From NCBI GenBank assembly GCA_964017045.1, contig OZ024810.1, positions 17,598,704 to 17,662,703 of the forward strand: a DNA stretch of 64,000 nucleotides, in the 5' to 3' direction. This document shows positions 46,440-57,400 of the stretch, one piece after another; positions within the stretch are counted from its first letter, which is position 1, and every line of letters starts with the position of its first letter. Position numbers and translations under genes: made by a program. The notes beneath the pieces are model-generated. The model was not told the origin of the DNA. It did not search any database and saw only the letters and a list, made by a program, of their open reading frames with translations. Origin of the DNA: Omphiscola glabra (taxonomy: Eukaryota > Mollusca > Gastropoda > Lymnaeidae).

Positions 46440-46680
46440 AATATATCCGATTTCATTTTAGTACATATTTTAGCATTATTATTATCAATTACAAATAAAT
46501 TTTAATAATCACAACAGTTTAAACATTTTATCCAAATTTGAAAGTTTTGCAATTTATTTTAATAAAATAATACTGTTCTAAGAACTATTTTTATTAAATC
46601 ATAATCACATTTATCGGAAAAACCCAAATATCGGTTGTTTTAGTGCGTTGATAATGCTTAGTTATTATTGCGAAATTAAA
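46440..46680 (-). repeat. Inverted copy of the 18.5/20.7-kb dispersed repeat
   Basis: Reverse complement words of 18462-18700: ATAATCACATTTATCGG, GGTTGTTTTAGTGCGTTGA and AATTTATTTTAATAAAAT. Confidence 0.5.
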
Positions 46681-46879
46681 TTAATATTAATTTGATCTCA
46701 ACGTCTACGAACAATAAGAAATTAAAATATTCGATTAAAAAAAAGCAAAGAATATTCATCCCAAAAAAGCAAAAATTTAACTTTTTTAAGCCTTAAGTTG
46801 TTTTATTTATTTAATAACAGCGTATGATAGACTGATAATGAATGTTCCCTTTTTAAAAGTAGATCAATAAATATAATGG

Positions 46880-47320
46880 ACTACGTTGATGTTGTGAACA
46901 TGATTTGTTAGTGTGATATCTTGGTATGAAAGGTTGTCCATACATGGTGAGAGTTTGAATGTGAGAATCACTGTTATTAGTGTGAACACTTTTTGGGTGC
47001 ATGAGTTGTGTTATGAATTGTGTTATTGTGGCTGAATGGTCATTGGCTGAGAGGGAAATATTAATAAACGAGTGAGTGGGTATAAAAGGACAGTGTGTTA
47101 GTTTGTCGAGGGAGAGACCCGGAGATTGGTATAGAGAGATCGAGAGATTGCTAGAGAAGACAAGAGATTTTAGAGATCGTGAGTTTTATTCCATACGAGT
47201 TGTTGAGGACTTGATGTGTGTTTAGTGACCCCGGATGGGACGACATTTTGTATATAGTGAATAAAGTACTGACTTATTAAACTATGAGGAATTATTGTGG
47301 ACTTAGTAGTGTAATTGTGT
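46880..47320 (+). promoter_or_regulatory. LTR-like fragment with TATA box and polyadenylation word
   Basis: GGGTATAAAAGGACAGTG at about 47078 is followed by a purine-rich GAGAGACCCGGAGATTGG leader, then GTGAATAAAGTACTGACTTA near 47258. A TATA box about 180 bp before AATAAA is the layout of a retroviral-type LTR. It could be a solo LTR related to the Gypsy relic 800 bp upstream, but I could not define both termini or find a second copy. Confidence 0.3.
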
Positions 47321-47424
47321 CATTGTGTGGACCTCATGAGACTCATAGAGAAAGACCCTAGACAACGAGAGTAAGAGGCCGTGGAGTAAGAGGCTGTAAC
47401 ATTTGGAAACCGTAAATTTGGAAA

Positions 47425-47640
47425 AGTCGTAACAGATGAGTCGATTGTTTTGTCACGTGATAAGCGTAAGTACGAGTAAGACTTCCGGTAGTCGCTCACA
47501 AATTTTTCTTCAAACAACTTTCTTCCTTTAATCATAACTGAATTATAATTATGGTCACATTTATGAATGTCATTTAAAGAAACGCGTGTATTCAAGAATA
47601 TCTTGAAAAGTAAAAATTTTAATTAACATTGGGGGAAGCG
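47425..47640 (+). repeat. Dispersed repeat shared with the right edge of the window
   Basis: AAGTACGAGTAAGACTTCCG, GTCGCTCACAAATTTTTCTT, AACTTTCTTCCTTTAATCAT and AAGAAACGCGTGTATTCAAG recur in the same order and orientation at 63770-64000 with few differences. Confidence 0.85.
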
Positions 47641-47859
47641 CTGATGGAGACAAACATTGTGCTTTAAAATTAATGATAATGGCCAATGGCTGATCAGCTG
47701 TTTATCTGTTGTTATGTGTTGTTATGTGTAGCAGAAAGCCTACTAATGGCTGGTACGTATCACGTGACAAAACAAGGAAGTGACTCATCGTAGTCCATTG
47801 GTTCATTTTGATATTTGTATAATGTTAAGACCCAAGTATGTGACAGATTTGAACTTTGG

Positions 47860-48326
47860 TTTAGTTTTTAATGTTAAAATTAAAAAAAAACATTAAAATT
47901 CAACATATGGAATTATGCGTAGAAATATATTTATTTTGGAGAGAAAATATAAAGAATGCGTGATAAAAGGGATCTCGCACTAAAGAATTTTATATGAATA
48001 TAGGAATCAACTCAAAACGTTCTATTAAATTATTTCTATAAATATCGTCACCTAATAGAATTCTTGAGAACAAATGGAACGCATTCGAAAGCAAACAAAC
48101 TTTTCCTTATAAATGTGTGGCAAAGTAAGGAGTAAGAAAACATTTCCTTTGTGACGTCAGTAACAAGTTTGTACTAGCAGACAAGTTGTGCTGGCTAAGA
48201 AATTCTTTATGCAGAACTTAAACTATAAGCAAAGCCCTGGTATCGATACTCAATAGCTTACACTCGTTATTCGATATCATCCAGTTAATTGCAGGGCACC
48301 GACTTTTACTTCTCATGTTCATACAT
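47860..48326 (-). repeat. Third copy of the PAN-fragment repeat
   Basis: Same order as the right arm at 33839-34257 (AAAAGGGATCTCGCACT, GAACAAATGGAACGCATTCG, TTTGTGACGTCAGTAACAAG, TATCGATACTCAATAGCTTA) but more diverged. The PAN fragment spans 48237-48326 on the minus strand. There is no hAT element at the matching position. Confidence 0.75.
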
Positions 48327-48426
48327 CTAAGCTAATCATAACAATTGACATAAGATCAAGCTCTAGGGAAACCCTTAGCAAAGAATAACATAACTGTCCC
48401 TATATAAACTCTGAATTCAAACCCGT

Positions 48427-49534
48427 AGATGGAGTCTCGTGGTCGGATAACATTGACACATTCCGTCCATTCCTTCGACGCCACTTGAGCCAAGCTATAT
48501 CATGCCCAAGATGCTCCCTTGGGTTATCCAGCGGCGTGTAGCAAGGCGATCCTTTAAAAGGGAGGAATACCAGTGTTATGTAGACGACATGTTTACGTCA
48601 TATTTCCCCGTGATGTGAACTCTAGCTGACACCAAGCTCGGAACCACATTTAGGGTGTGGCTAGCTAAAATAGTCTCTCTTGACCTTGTTTACAACTAAA
48701 TACCAAAAAATAGTTTGTTTCCTTAGAATTATATAGAATTATTCGGAGAACTCTGGAAAGGAAACCATTGTGTAAGGTCTCTATAGAAAGATCATGAGAG
48801 CAGACCATAAAAGAGGACTAGAGTTATTTTTGAAGGTGTGCTATGATTTGATCACGAGATATTTTGAGCGTGTGTTATTTTTTCTAGGAGACAAAAGTTT
48901 TGTTTACTGTGTGTGTGTAGATTCCTTTTCAGCAATGTACCTTTTTTTTTACAACATTGTGTATAATTCAACTTTGTACCGGTACAAGCTACTCATTATT
49001 CTTTAAGTTGATGACTTTGATTTACTTCTTTTCGATTTTGTAATTTATTATTATCCTATATATATAGTAATTGTAATTAGCCCTGGTTCATTATCGTATT
49101 CTTTGTTATAGTATTTTTTTATATTATCGTCTTTTGTTGCGTAATGTTTTAGAACGAGCCACATACTTAAGTAAGATATTAATTTCTCCATGGATAGCGC
49201 ACGAAACACCAGATTCTTTTCAATCTCAACCTGCTAAATCTGCACCTTCGTCACATTGTGGGAGACAACAACAAAAAAGGAAACACTTCACATGCAGTTC
49301 ACATCCCAAGTCAGCACAAGACATCCCCAAACCGACCATAAACACAAAACCAGGACATAACACCAAACTGAATTTATTTACCATTTCTACTTAAATATCA
49401 GTCAAATTGAAAAAAAAAGAATTAACAATCTTAATATTGATTTTTTTACTTCTATAATAGAACATTAATACAAATTTTACATTTAGTTTAGACAACACTA
49501 AATGAAATCGTTGTTTTAGATAAACCCACATCAT
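48427..49534. other. Intergenic DNA and 3' flank of copy 4
   Basis: The segment 48405-48425 (AACTCTGAATTCAAACCCG) is a SINE-body remnant also present at 34590. Frames at 48794-49006 and 49134-49394 are unrecognised. A minus-strand AATAAA lies near 49379, about 155 nt after the copy 4 stop. Confidence 0.4.
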
Positions 49535-49850
49535 TTAGTTTGACTCCATATAAAAATTAACACCGGTATTTGATGTGAGCCTAGAAAGTACGTCATAAGG
49601 TAGCCTGGTATCGATACTCAATAGCTGACACTCGTTATTCGATGTCATCAAGTTAAACGCGGTGCACCGACTTTCACTTCTCAGCTTCATGCATCGCTGC
49701 ACGCACTCCTTCGGTGAAGACACATTCACCGACACAACGAAAGGTGTGTTTAGAATTGAGTCACTGTGTCTTGTGAATGAGCTGATCTTAAGCAATTCCC
49801 TACTCACCATTACTCTTAGTTCCATTATGTTAAGAGATTCTTCAGCATAT
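49535..49850 (-). CDS. Lectin-PAN copy 4, exon 3 (PAN)
   Basis: 316 nt, acceptor TCAACAG. RYAEESLNIMELRVMVSREL, then KECVQRCMKL, SRCTAFNLMT, NECQLLSIDTR, ending FYMESN. Trp of the PAN CTAFNW motif is Leu here. The opposite-strand frame 49662-49931 is a shadow. Confidence 0.9.
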
Positions 49851-51049
49851 CTGTTGAAGACCAAAAAAAAGCGTCTTCTTGGTAATGTCATATTTTCCCC
49901 CGATAATTTATGTTGGATATCTTACTATTAATGGTATATTACTCCACCACCCACCCCCCCCCCCAATCATTCCTTTAAATAAAAATTCTTGCTCAACTTC
50001 ATATTTATAATTTTTAAAGTGATTATTTATAAATTATTATTTATGATTTTAAATAGAAAGTGGAAAAGAATTAACGCGTGAATTAAAAATTATGTTTTGG
50101 CTTGATGCCTCCTTCAAAAGACTTGACAAAGTGAAGAAATGACAAATAATTGGAAGTTAAACATTAGTAGTAGATCTCAATTGAGTTCTCTTGGTCTCTG
50201 TTTTTTTAGGAATTATTTTTTTTTAAAACAAAAATTTCTTCCCCACATCATTCAGTCGGCGTACTATCCAGGTAATATAAACCATAAAAATTAGAATAGA
50301 AATTAGATTAAATTTGAGAACCACTAATAAAAGAGCTATTTATGGTTTTGATTTCGTATTCGTAATCTGCATTGAAAGTAAAGGCCCCTCTTGGGGAACC
50401 AGTGTTTCCATTTACCAGGACATAGAGCAAATCCTAGAATCGCTTTTTAAGTATGGTCTAGTTCCATCGTGAGAAGTGCCGTATCCTATACGGTTGTGAA
50501 CCATACAGTAACATGTATTTGTATCTCCTCTGAAGTCAAAGTTTAGTGGATATTACAGTACCCCTTGAGTGCCAGTGTCAGCTTAGAATATAATATTACG
50601 ACGATTAAAGAAGTCTTATTTTTTTTTTTTTTTAATTTTTTTTTTTTGTAATCACATTTTGTTGTTGGTAGGTAAGGAAACAATTTGTCTACCCTCACAT
50701 TTTTATACGAATTTTTAACGCATCGCTGCGTCTGATTGTGCTGACACGTTTGTGTGCCGTATTAATGTTTAGTCTCAGAAGAAGATCTTGTGATGATAGA
50801 CGTCCATCACTTCACTAGCCCTATCTAAATTAGTGTCTTCATCTGGCTTGCGGGCGCGATGTGGTCTAAGAACGCGATTCTTGTCTTTTTAACATTTCTA
50901 TCCAGACTCAAAATAAAGTAAAGAAATGATCGCTTAACAAGCTGATAGCGATATGCTTCTGTGTGTCTCGTATAACATATATAGAGTCTTAATTTCAATG
51001 TTATTCTTATTTCTAATGAAGATTGTTTTACTCTACTATTTGATGTACA

Positions 51050-51053
<4 letters not shown>

Positions 51054-51084
<31 letters not shown>

Positions 51085-51108
51085 TAGATATATATATATA
51101 TATATATA
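51054..51108. repeat. (AT)n microsatellite
   Basis: Two alternating AT runs separated by GATAGA, within intron 2 of copy 4. Confidence 0.9.
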
Positions 51109-51277
51109 TAAGGTAGCTTTTTTCATCATGAACTGGTCTAAATTTAATTTGCTTTTATTATCATTTTAATTTTTAAAAATTTTGCCGTTACCGAATTCAA
51201 CGATATTGATACAATTAAACAAAATTTCAATTTCTATTACACACTGATATATTTTATACCACATTTTATACACAAAC

Positions 51278-51472
51278 CTTATCAACCGCACATAACGTCC
51301 AGTGACGTGTCTTGCACAATTCCAAGTAAATGTCCCTCCATCAACAGGATCAGTTCTATTAAAGCAGACATCTCCAGAGATATTCAGGAAATCGTCCAAC
51401 TGTCTTGGGTCTGTTTTGAACACGTCAATTTGAAAGCTGCGTAGTCGATGGGCCCAAACAAGATCATCATCT
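51278..51472 (-). CDS. Lectin-PAN copy 4, exon 2
   Basis: 195 nt. RDDDLVWAHRLRSFQIDVFK, FLNISGDVCF, GGTFTWNCAR and GRYVRLIR. Acceptor ATTTAAG, donor GTTTGT. The Trp in VWAHR is a single-base change from the Cys codon of copy 2 (TGT to TGG). Confidence 0.9.
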
Positions 51473-53030
51473 CTTAAATATGTAATACATGCAAGGGATT
51501 TGATTAAAGAAAATCAGACTGTCTAATTAAATTCACAGTAACTTGCGACCGTCAATGTGTGCAACTAGTGATTCTGCAATTTTGTTAGAATTTAAAACCA
51601 GCCAAATTTAAGACTAAATAGACGAAAACATTTATCAATTATTCCTAGACAGCTCTTTCACTTCCACGTCCATCCTGTCTGATGTTTAAAAAAAGATCAT
51701 AATATTGTTCTTGGGGACCGGGGGGGGGTGTGTGCGGGTCATAAATAGTTGACCAAATTTAGTAGGTTTTCTTTTAGTCTAATAAAAAAAAAGCATAGAA
51801 AAAGAAGAAAAATCAATATCATTATTTTAATGAAACATCTGGAATATGTCTGTTATTCCTGGTCCTTTGGATTATAGAAATTCAGTTCATTGCACGAACT
51901 TTTATAATTGTATGGAGTTGAGGGTGAGTTTGCTCTTTTCAAAGGTCATTTTCCTTGGTTGTTTACCTTTTTTGTGAAAATAATATTGTTTTACTGGTCG
52001 TGATTTTATTTATAATGTTATGATGTAATAGATCTAGGACAGACATAAATCTGCGCTCATGGAGAATTAACATTGACTGCTTGATTAAATGTTTTATTAT
52101 TGCTATTTGGGTTTCTTCTTTGTTTTTTTTAATATTTGAAATACTACGTTATACACTTTACAAGATGAGCATTGTCTTTTTAACAGCCATACGTAAAGTA
52201 ATGCTGTCAGATAGAGCTGTTCAATAAAGCTGTACACTTTTCTTCTAAAGTTGCCACAATTTATTCGTTGCATAAAGATAATGCCATCGCTTAATGACAC
52301 GCTCTCAATATCTGACCACCCAGGCCTCGCTCCATATCTGACCAGCTAGGCATCTCTCAACGTCTGACCAGTCTCTTTATCTCCCCCACATTATCATAAT
52401 ATTATTATACCCATTTAAAACATTATTGTATTGCACGACTCTATTTAAGAATTGGGGAAACAAGAAATGTTTAGGTTTGAAAGGAAAAGACAGTATATTT
52501 TAAAACGACTTTTCGTCTCGATGACTTATTCAGAGGACAATACAAGACACGAAACAAAACTTGTCATTATAAATCAGAAACCCCAAACGCCAATACGTGT
52601 TTTAAATCTCAAGGCAGCCATTGTAGCTCTCGTTTCTTTATCACTACAAGCGCCATGTGATAGAGACGGAAGTTAAGTTGTTCAAAAACAACAACAAAAC
52701 ATGCCTATCACATTATGTGGTGCCTATTAACATGGACGTTACGAGTGGTAACAAATGTATGTATTATTTATGTTAAATATAATATTTTAAACAACAAGAA
52801 AATTGAGTCAACTAGGGGAACCTAGTAAGACAAAGTATTTTGCTTGATTCCATAGCCACCATCTAGCCGTCCATTGTTCCATTGTGTCTGAATAATTTTC
52901 AAAACGGTTTTTATTAGGACTCACATCTTTGTCCTGAAAATTAAGCACATTAGTTCCTAAGGCGACTTTCATCGCCAAAGTGGACTCAATATGTAGTTTT
53001 CAATATGTGATATATATATATTTGGCTTGC

Positions 53031-53267
53031 CGGGGTGCTGAGTGGCCGAGTGGTCTAAACTGAGCAAATCTCAAGTTGATGGTCTGGAGCTCAATCCCCA
53101 CCAAAGCTCAGTCAAGCAAAAACACCACCAGCTGCCCGGGTGGATGGGACTCGTTAACCTTGGACGGCAACTCATCTAAGAGAAGGCAAACTTTGAAGTC
53201 AAACCAGTAGCCAGAATGATCAATAAATTGATCGTGGGCCCTCAAACATAAGAAGAAGAAGAAGAAA
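53031..53267 (+). mobile_element. tRNA-derived SINE with LINE-like tail
   Basis: The head resembles a Leu/Ser-type tRNA: A box TGGCCGAGTGG (53043-53053) and a degenerate B box GGTCTGGAGCTCAATCC (53081-53097). The body has GATGGGACTCGTTAACC and GGACGGCAACTCATC. The 3' end AGCCAGAATGATCAATA, ATTGATC, GGGCCC and (GAA)5 is nearly the same as the 3' end of the LINE at 31458-31530. About 237 bp, in intron 1 of copy 4. Confidence 0.8.
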
Positions 53268-54004
53268 CATGTCGCTAATGTTATGAAGGCGAATCGTAAT
53301 AAAAGATAGATATGTTGAACAATGCCAGCAATCACCTTACCGCATCACACTTCAACGGAGAACGAACGGAAGGTCACATCAGATCCATCGTGACGTTGAT
53401 TTCTTACTCTTATACACCAGCACGAGGTTCAATGAAAACAAATTAATGATGTGTCGCCTTCACACACCCCCCATAATCAATCAAACTCTATCTTAACGGG
53501 GTCTTTGTTATTTCATGGAATTTAAAAAAAATCTTTAAAATTATACTTCAATACTACTTAAAATACTTCACCTCTTGTAATCTCGTTTCTTGTACAACTC
53601 GCAGCAATATGTGGTACGCATGTTTTCATATTGAAAACCATATCGTCCGTCTCTAACATAGGCGGCTTATGATGAATGACATTTTTGAACATACATTTTT
53701 GGTTTGTTTTTTTTTTCTAATTTTCCGTGGTTTCTTGTTTTGTCCTGTCTGCCGAAGAAGGCACCAAGCCAAAACTTACTTTTATTTTTTTTCTGTATTT
53801 TTATTTCAGGTCTTAAAATATTTCTTTCCAATTTTTGAACTCAGTCCCTGGCGATAATCAGACAAAGTATTTCATTAACACGTTTAATTTATTTATAAAA
53901 ATAATAAACCCTTTAAAGTATAAATCATTAATATAAGTATGTGAATTTAAGACTATGATATTAATTTCTATAAATCAGTCAGTTGTAGACACCTCATCCG
54001 TTCC

Positions 54005-54295
54005 CTTATACAAAAACCTCTCCCTCACGCAACATCCTCACCCTCACACAACATCCTCTCCCTCACACAACATCCTCTCCCTCAAACCTCATCCTCTACC
54101 TCACACTGCATCCTCTCCCTCACACTACATCCTCTCCCTCACACAACATCCTCTCCCTCACACAACATCCTCTCCCTCACACAACATCCTCTCCCTCACA
54201 GATCATCCTCTCCCTCAAACCTCATCCTCTACCTCACACTACATCCTCTCCCTCACACAACATCATCTCCCTCACACAACATTCTTTCCCTCGCA
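54005..54295 (+). repeat. 19-bp minisatellite in intron 1 of copy 4
   Basis: Unit CCCTCACACAACATCCTCT, about 15 units with variants. A single comparable word (GTGTGAGGGAGAG) is present at 36396 in copy 3 intron 1. Three units make 57 nt, so a frame stays open at 53955-54326; that frame is an artefact. Confidence 0.92.
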
Positions 54296-54337
54296 TACTC
54301 AGTCACGTACTCATCTACCTTCTTAATTAGGCATACC

Positions 54338-54504
54338 CTTATTCACCAACCTTCTCACCAACCTACTCACAAACCTACTCACCAACCTACTCACCAATCT
54401 ACTCCCCAACCTACTAACCTGTTAGTGAAAACCAAACTACTCACAAACGAACTCACCAACCTACTCACCAACCTACTCAACAACCTACTCAACAACCTAC
54501 TCAC
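54338..54504 (-). repeat. 12-bp splice-donor minisatellite of copy 4
   Basis: On the minus strand, GTGAGTAGGTTG-type units follow the exon 1 donor. In the middle (54418-54437) the exon end TTTTCACTAACAG is repeated and followed by GTTAGTAGG, a second exon-like end with its own donor. Confidence 0.9.
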
Positions 54505-54776
54505 CTGTTAGTGAAAATAATTTGCTCTATCACGTACTGTCCTCTGAGATCTACCATCCACCAGGCCGGGTTTTCAGATAAAGTTTCAGTTCCACAAAAT
54601 ATCGAATTGACGTACGTTTGTGTATAACCGTCATTACCCCAGTTTGGAATTCTGCCTTCATGAATTGAACTCTGCCAGGCTGGCTTGTAGAGCGCAGCAT
54701 TGTATAGTGATACAACCACTTGATAACTAATTGTCAAGCAAAAACCAAAGAGCAGTAGAGCACTCTGTAAGCTCAT
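54505..54776 (-). CDS. Lectin-PAN copy 4, exon 1
   Basis: MSLQSALLLFGFCLTISYQ (signal peptide), NAALYKPAWQSSIHEGRIP, NWGNDGYTQTYVNSIFCGTE and NPAWWMVDLRGQYVIEQ. 272 nt with donor AACAG|GTGAGT. Almost identical to copy 3 exon 1. Confidence 0.9.
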
Positions 54777-55760
54777 GGTTTTCTTTAATTACAGCGTATT
54801 AACTTAAAGTACGATGGCTGAGATTTGAGATATATTCGAACACACAAACGTGTCACATAGCGCAGCGCATCGAGGTCACTACTCAGAGGCTACAAGAAAT
54901 CGATGGCCGTTTTGTACAAAGTTCTCTTTTTGCAATCCGGAAATTGTTCGTTTTAAACAAATAGCCAACTAAATGATGACCACCCACATCACAGCTGACG
55001 ATGCATTGCAATAGTTAGAGCTAAGAAAAATAGCAAGAGGCATGTCACGTTGCTGTCACATTGATAACAACCGAGTGAATGTCAATTTCCTTACAGAGTT
55101 TCCAAATCGTTTCATATATTTCTTTTAATACAACATTCATCCATGCGTTTTACGCCTAGATCTTAGCTCTTTTCTCTAGTTTTCGAGGACAAAATTATCT
55201 CTAAGCTAAAAAAAGGATTGTCATTATGTCATATGATCGATTTTTAATTCCATTATTTTTATCACGAAACAACCGCGTCCATCTGTAAATGCAAGCACAA
55301 TCAGTCTCAGGAAATTGTGATATTATAAACATTCATAACAAAATATAAAGAAATGTTGTCGAAACAACGTGCCTGGAGGCGGTCAATGCGACTTCTCAGT
55401 TAATTCTTTGAGCCACCTTTTGAGGTCCCTGGCAGTTACAAAAAGATTGCGTATAAATATTTGAGCAATCGCTAGCCTCCAGGAAATAAAAGAACACAGG
55501 TAATGAATTTACAAAAAAAAATAATTCTTCAATACCTAATTATTTTTTTAAAATTCATTGTTTCAGAATAAAATATTAATCTTATACTTATAGTCGGTTT
55601 TAAGACAACTCTATAAGAATGTCAACGTGCAAGAACGCAGTCAGTGGGAATGTTTCATTTATATCTAAACTTGTACAGCACGTCTACATTAGATGGATAT
55701 GAAAAAGAAATATTTTTAAAAATATTTGTTTTTTATCTGAATAATCAGATACGGAATTCA
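54777..55760 (-). promoter_or_regulatory. Upstream region of copy 4
   Basis: Inverted homologue of 28680-29466 (copy 2 upstream). There is no TATA box at the place where copy 2 has TATAAAAG. 55160-55760 is otherwise AT-rich without a recognised feature. Confidence 0.35.
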
Positions 55761-55765
55761 ATCTC

Positions 55766-56626
55766 AAGGCAATGACAAGGAAAGATATAGAACAAAAGCC
55801 TAGCTCCTGTCTCAAGGCAATGACAAGGAAAGATATAGAACAAAAGCCTAGCTCCTGTCTCAAGGCAATGACAAGGAAAGATATAGAACAAAAGCGTAGC
55901 TCCTGTCTCAAGGCAATGACAAGGAAAGATATAGAACAAAAGCCTAGCTCCTGTCTCAAGGCAATGACAAGGAAAGATATAGCACAAAAGCCTAGCTCCT
56001 GTCTCAAGGCAATGACAAGGAAAGATATAGGACAAAAGCCTAGCTCCTGTCTCAAGGCAATGACAAGGAAAGATATAGAACAAAAGCCTAGCTCCTGTCT
56101 CAAGGCAATGATAAAGAAAGATATAGGACAAAAGCCTAGCTCCTGTCTCAAGGCAATGATAAGGAAAGATATAGGACAAAAGCGTAGCTCCTGTATCAGG
56201 ACAATGACACAGAAAGATATAGGACAAAAGCCTAGCTCCTGTCTCAAGGCAATGATAAGGAAAGATATAGGACAAAAGCCTAGCTCCTGTCTCAAGGCAA
56301 TGACAAGTAAATATATCGGACAAAAGCGTAGCTCCTGTATCAGGACAATGACACAGAAAGATATAGGACAAAAGCCTAGCTCCTATATCAGGACAATGAC
56401 ACAGAAAGATATAGGACAAAAGCCTAGCTCCTGTCTCAAGGCAATGATAAGGAAAGATATAGGACAAAAGCCTAGCTCCTGTCTCAGGGCAATGACAAAG
56501 AAGGATATAGGACAAAAGCTTAGCTCCGATCTCGAGACAATAACAAAGAAAGATATAGGACAAAAGCTTAGCTCCAGTCTCAAGACAAAGACAAAGAAAG
56601 ATATAGGACAAAAGCCTAGCTCCTGA
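55766..56626 (+). repeat. 48-bp minisatellite, about 18 units
   Basis: Units contain CAAGGCAATGACAAGGAAAG and ATATAGAACAAAAGCCTAGC. 48 bp equals 16 codons and has no stop in several frames, giving frames of 284 (plus), 288 and 203 (minus) codons. Plus-strand unit: MTRKDIEQKPSSCLKA. Variants cluster by neighbourhood (GGACAATGACACAG subtype at 56190-56410). Located 1 kb upstream of copy 4; no evidence for translation. Confidence 0.95.
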
Positions 56627-57400
56627 TAGAAACAGAGAGGAGTATCTTCAAATGTGTCACGGAATTGTTTTATTTACTGAAACACGAGCATGACCTAATT
56701 TAAGCTAAATTATGGGACACGCTTCGACTAGCCTCTTCCCAGTTTTCAGAGATTTGAATCGTACATTTGAGACATATGTGTGCATTATGAACCGAGGTAA
56801 TGACATATGTTGACACACGACGAAACATTAAGAAACTTAAAGAAACGTAATAAAAATGGTCTCTGTCATTGAAGAGTTGCTCTAAAATTGTGTATGCTAG
56901 AAATGTCCTAGTTTAAAGTCCTTGCTTTGGTCACACTCATCTTTTATTTTAATCTTTGTTTTTTTTCTTTAATTTTTAACTGTTACAGTTGCACGGCCAC
57001 AGAGCTGGCTATGTTGTTTCCTTCTTAAAATATGCTAAAAAGTATTGATTACAATGTAACATTGATATCTATTAACCTATAAAATCTTTACCATATGACG
57101 TTGAGCTGCATTAGACTTACAATTACAGAAACAAAAGCCAGAGTAAAAAAATGTACAGCTCCTAATTTCTACAAGGCAACAAAATGCTCCCCCCTGAAGT
57201 CACAAATCTTAATTAGGGCTAACAATTCCCTGATACGGCTAAGAGAATTCACTAATTGGCTGGGTTTTCCCCACTGGTGGGATAATTTAGCTCGTGTTCA
57301 AATTGTTTTATTTATGTGCTGAAAATGTACAATGCAATAAAAAAAAAACACTTCCATTTGTTTGGACCAATAAAACCATCTTATCTTATCTTATGTTAAG
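56627..57400 (+). other. Retroelement 3' region ending in (CTTAT)n, no gene
   Basis: 57180-57390 contains the 89-bp array unit once (CTGAAGTCACAAATCTTAAT, AATTCCCTGATACGG), then GCTGGGTTTTCCCCACTGG and CCATTTGTTTGGACCAATAA with a short (CTTAT)n tail. This looks like the 3' end of a non-LTR element, the family also represented at 27.8 kb. Confidence 0.45.

Larger units (their letters stand above)
49535..54776 (-). other. Gene locus: secreted F-type lectin-PAN protein, copy 4
   Basis: Exons 54776-54505, 51472-51278 and 49850-49535 (783 nt, 260 residues), introns 3,032 and 1,427 bp, phase 2, GT-AG. Exon 1 is closest to copy 3, whereas the start of exon 2 (RDDDLV) follows copy 2, so the gene looks mosaic. 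Intron 1 begins with expanded arrays of GTGAGTAGGTTG and of a 19-bp GTGTGAGGGAGAGGATGTT-type unit and contains a tRNA-derived SINE. The residue at 97 is Trp and at 61 Cys. No coding break was seen. Confidence 0.85.

Noticed and set aside
53031..53105. tRNA gene
   Set aside because: Only A- and B-box-like words are present; the cloverleaf is not complete and a SINE body and tail follow.
55684..56626. Frames of 203-288 codons on both strands
   Set aside because: A 48-bp tandem array explains them; frames are open simultaneously on both strands.
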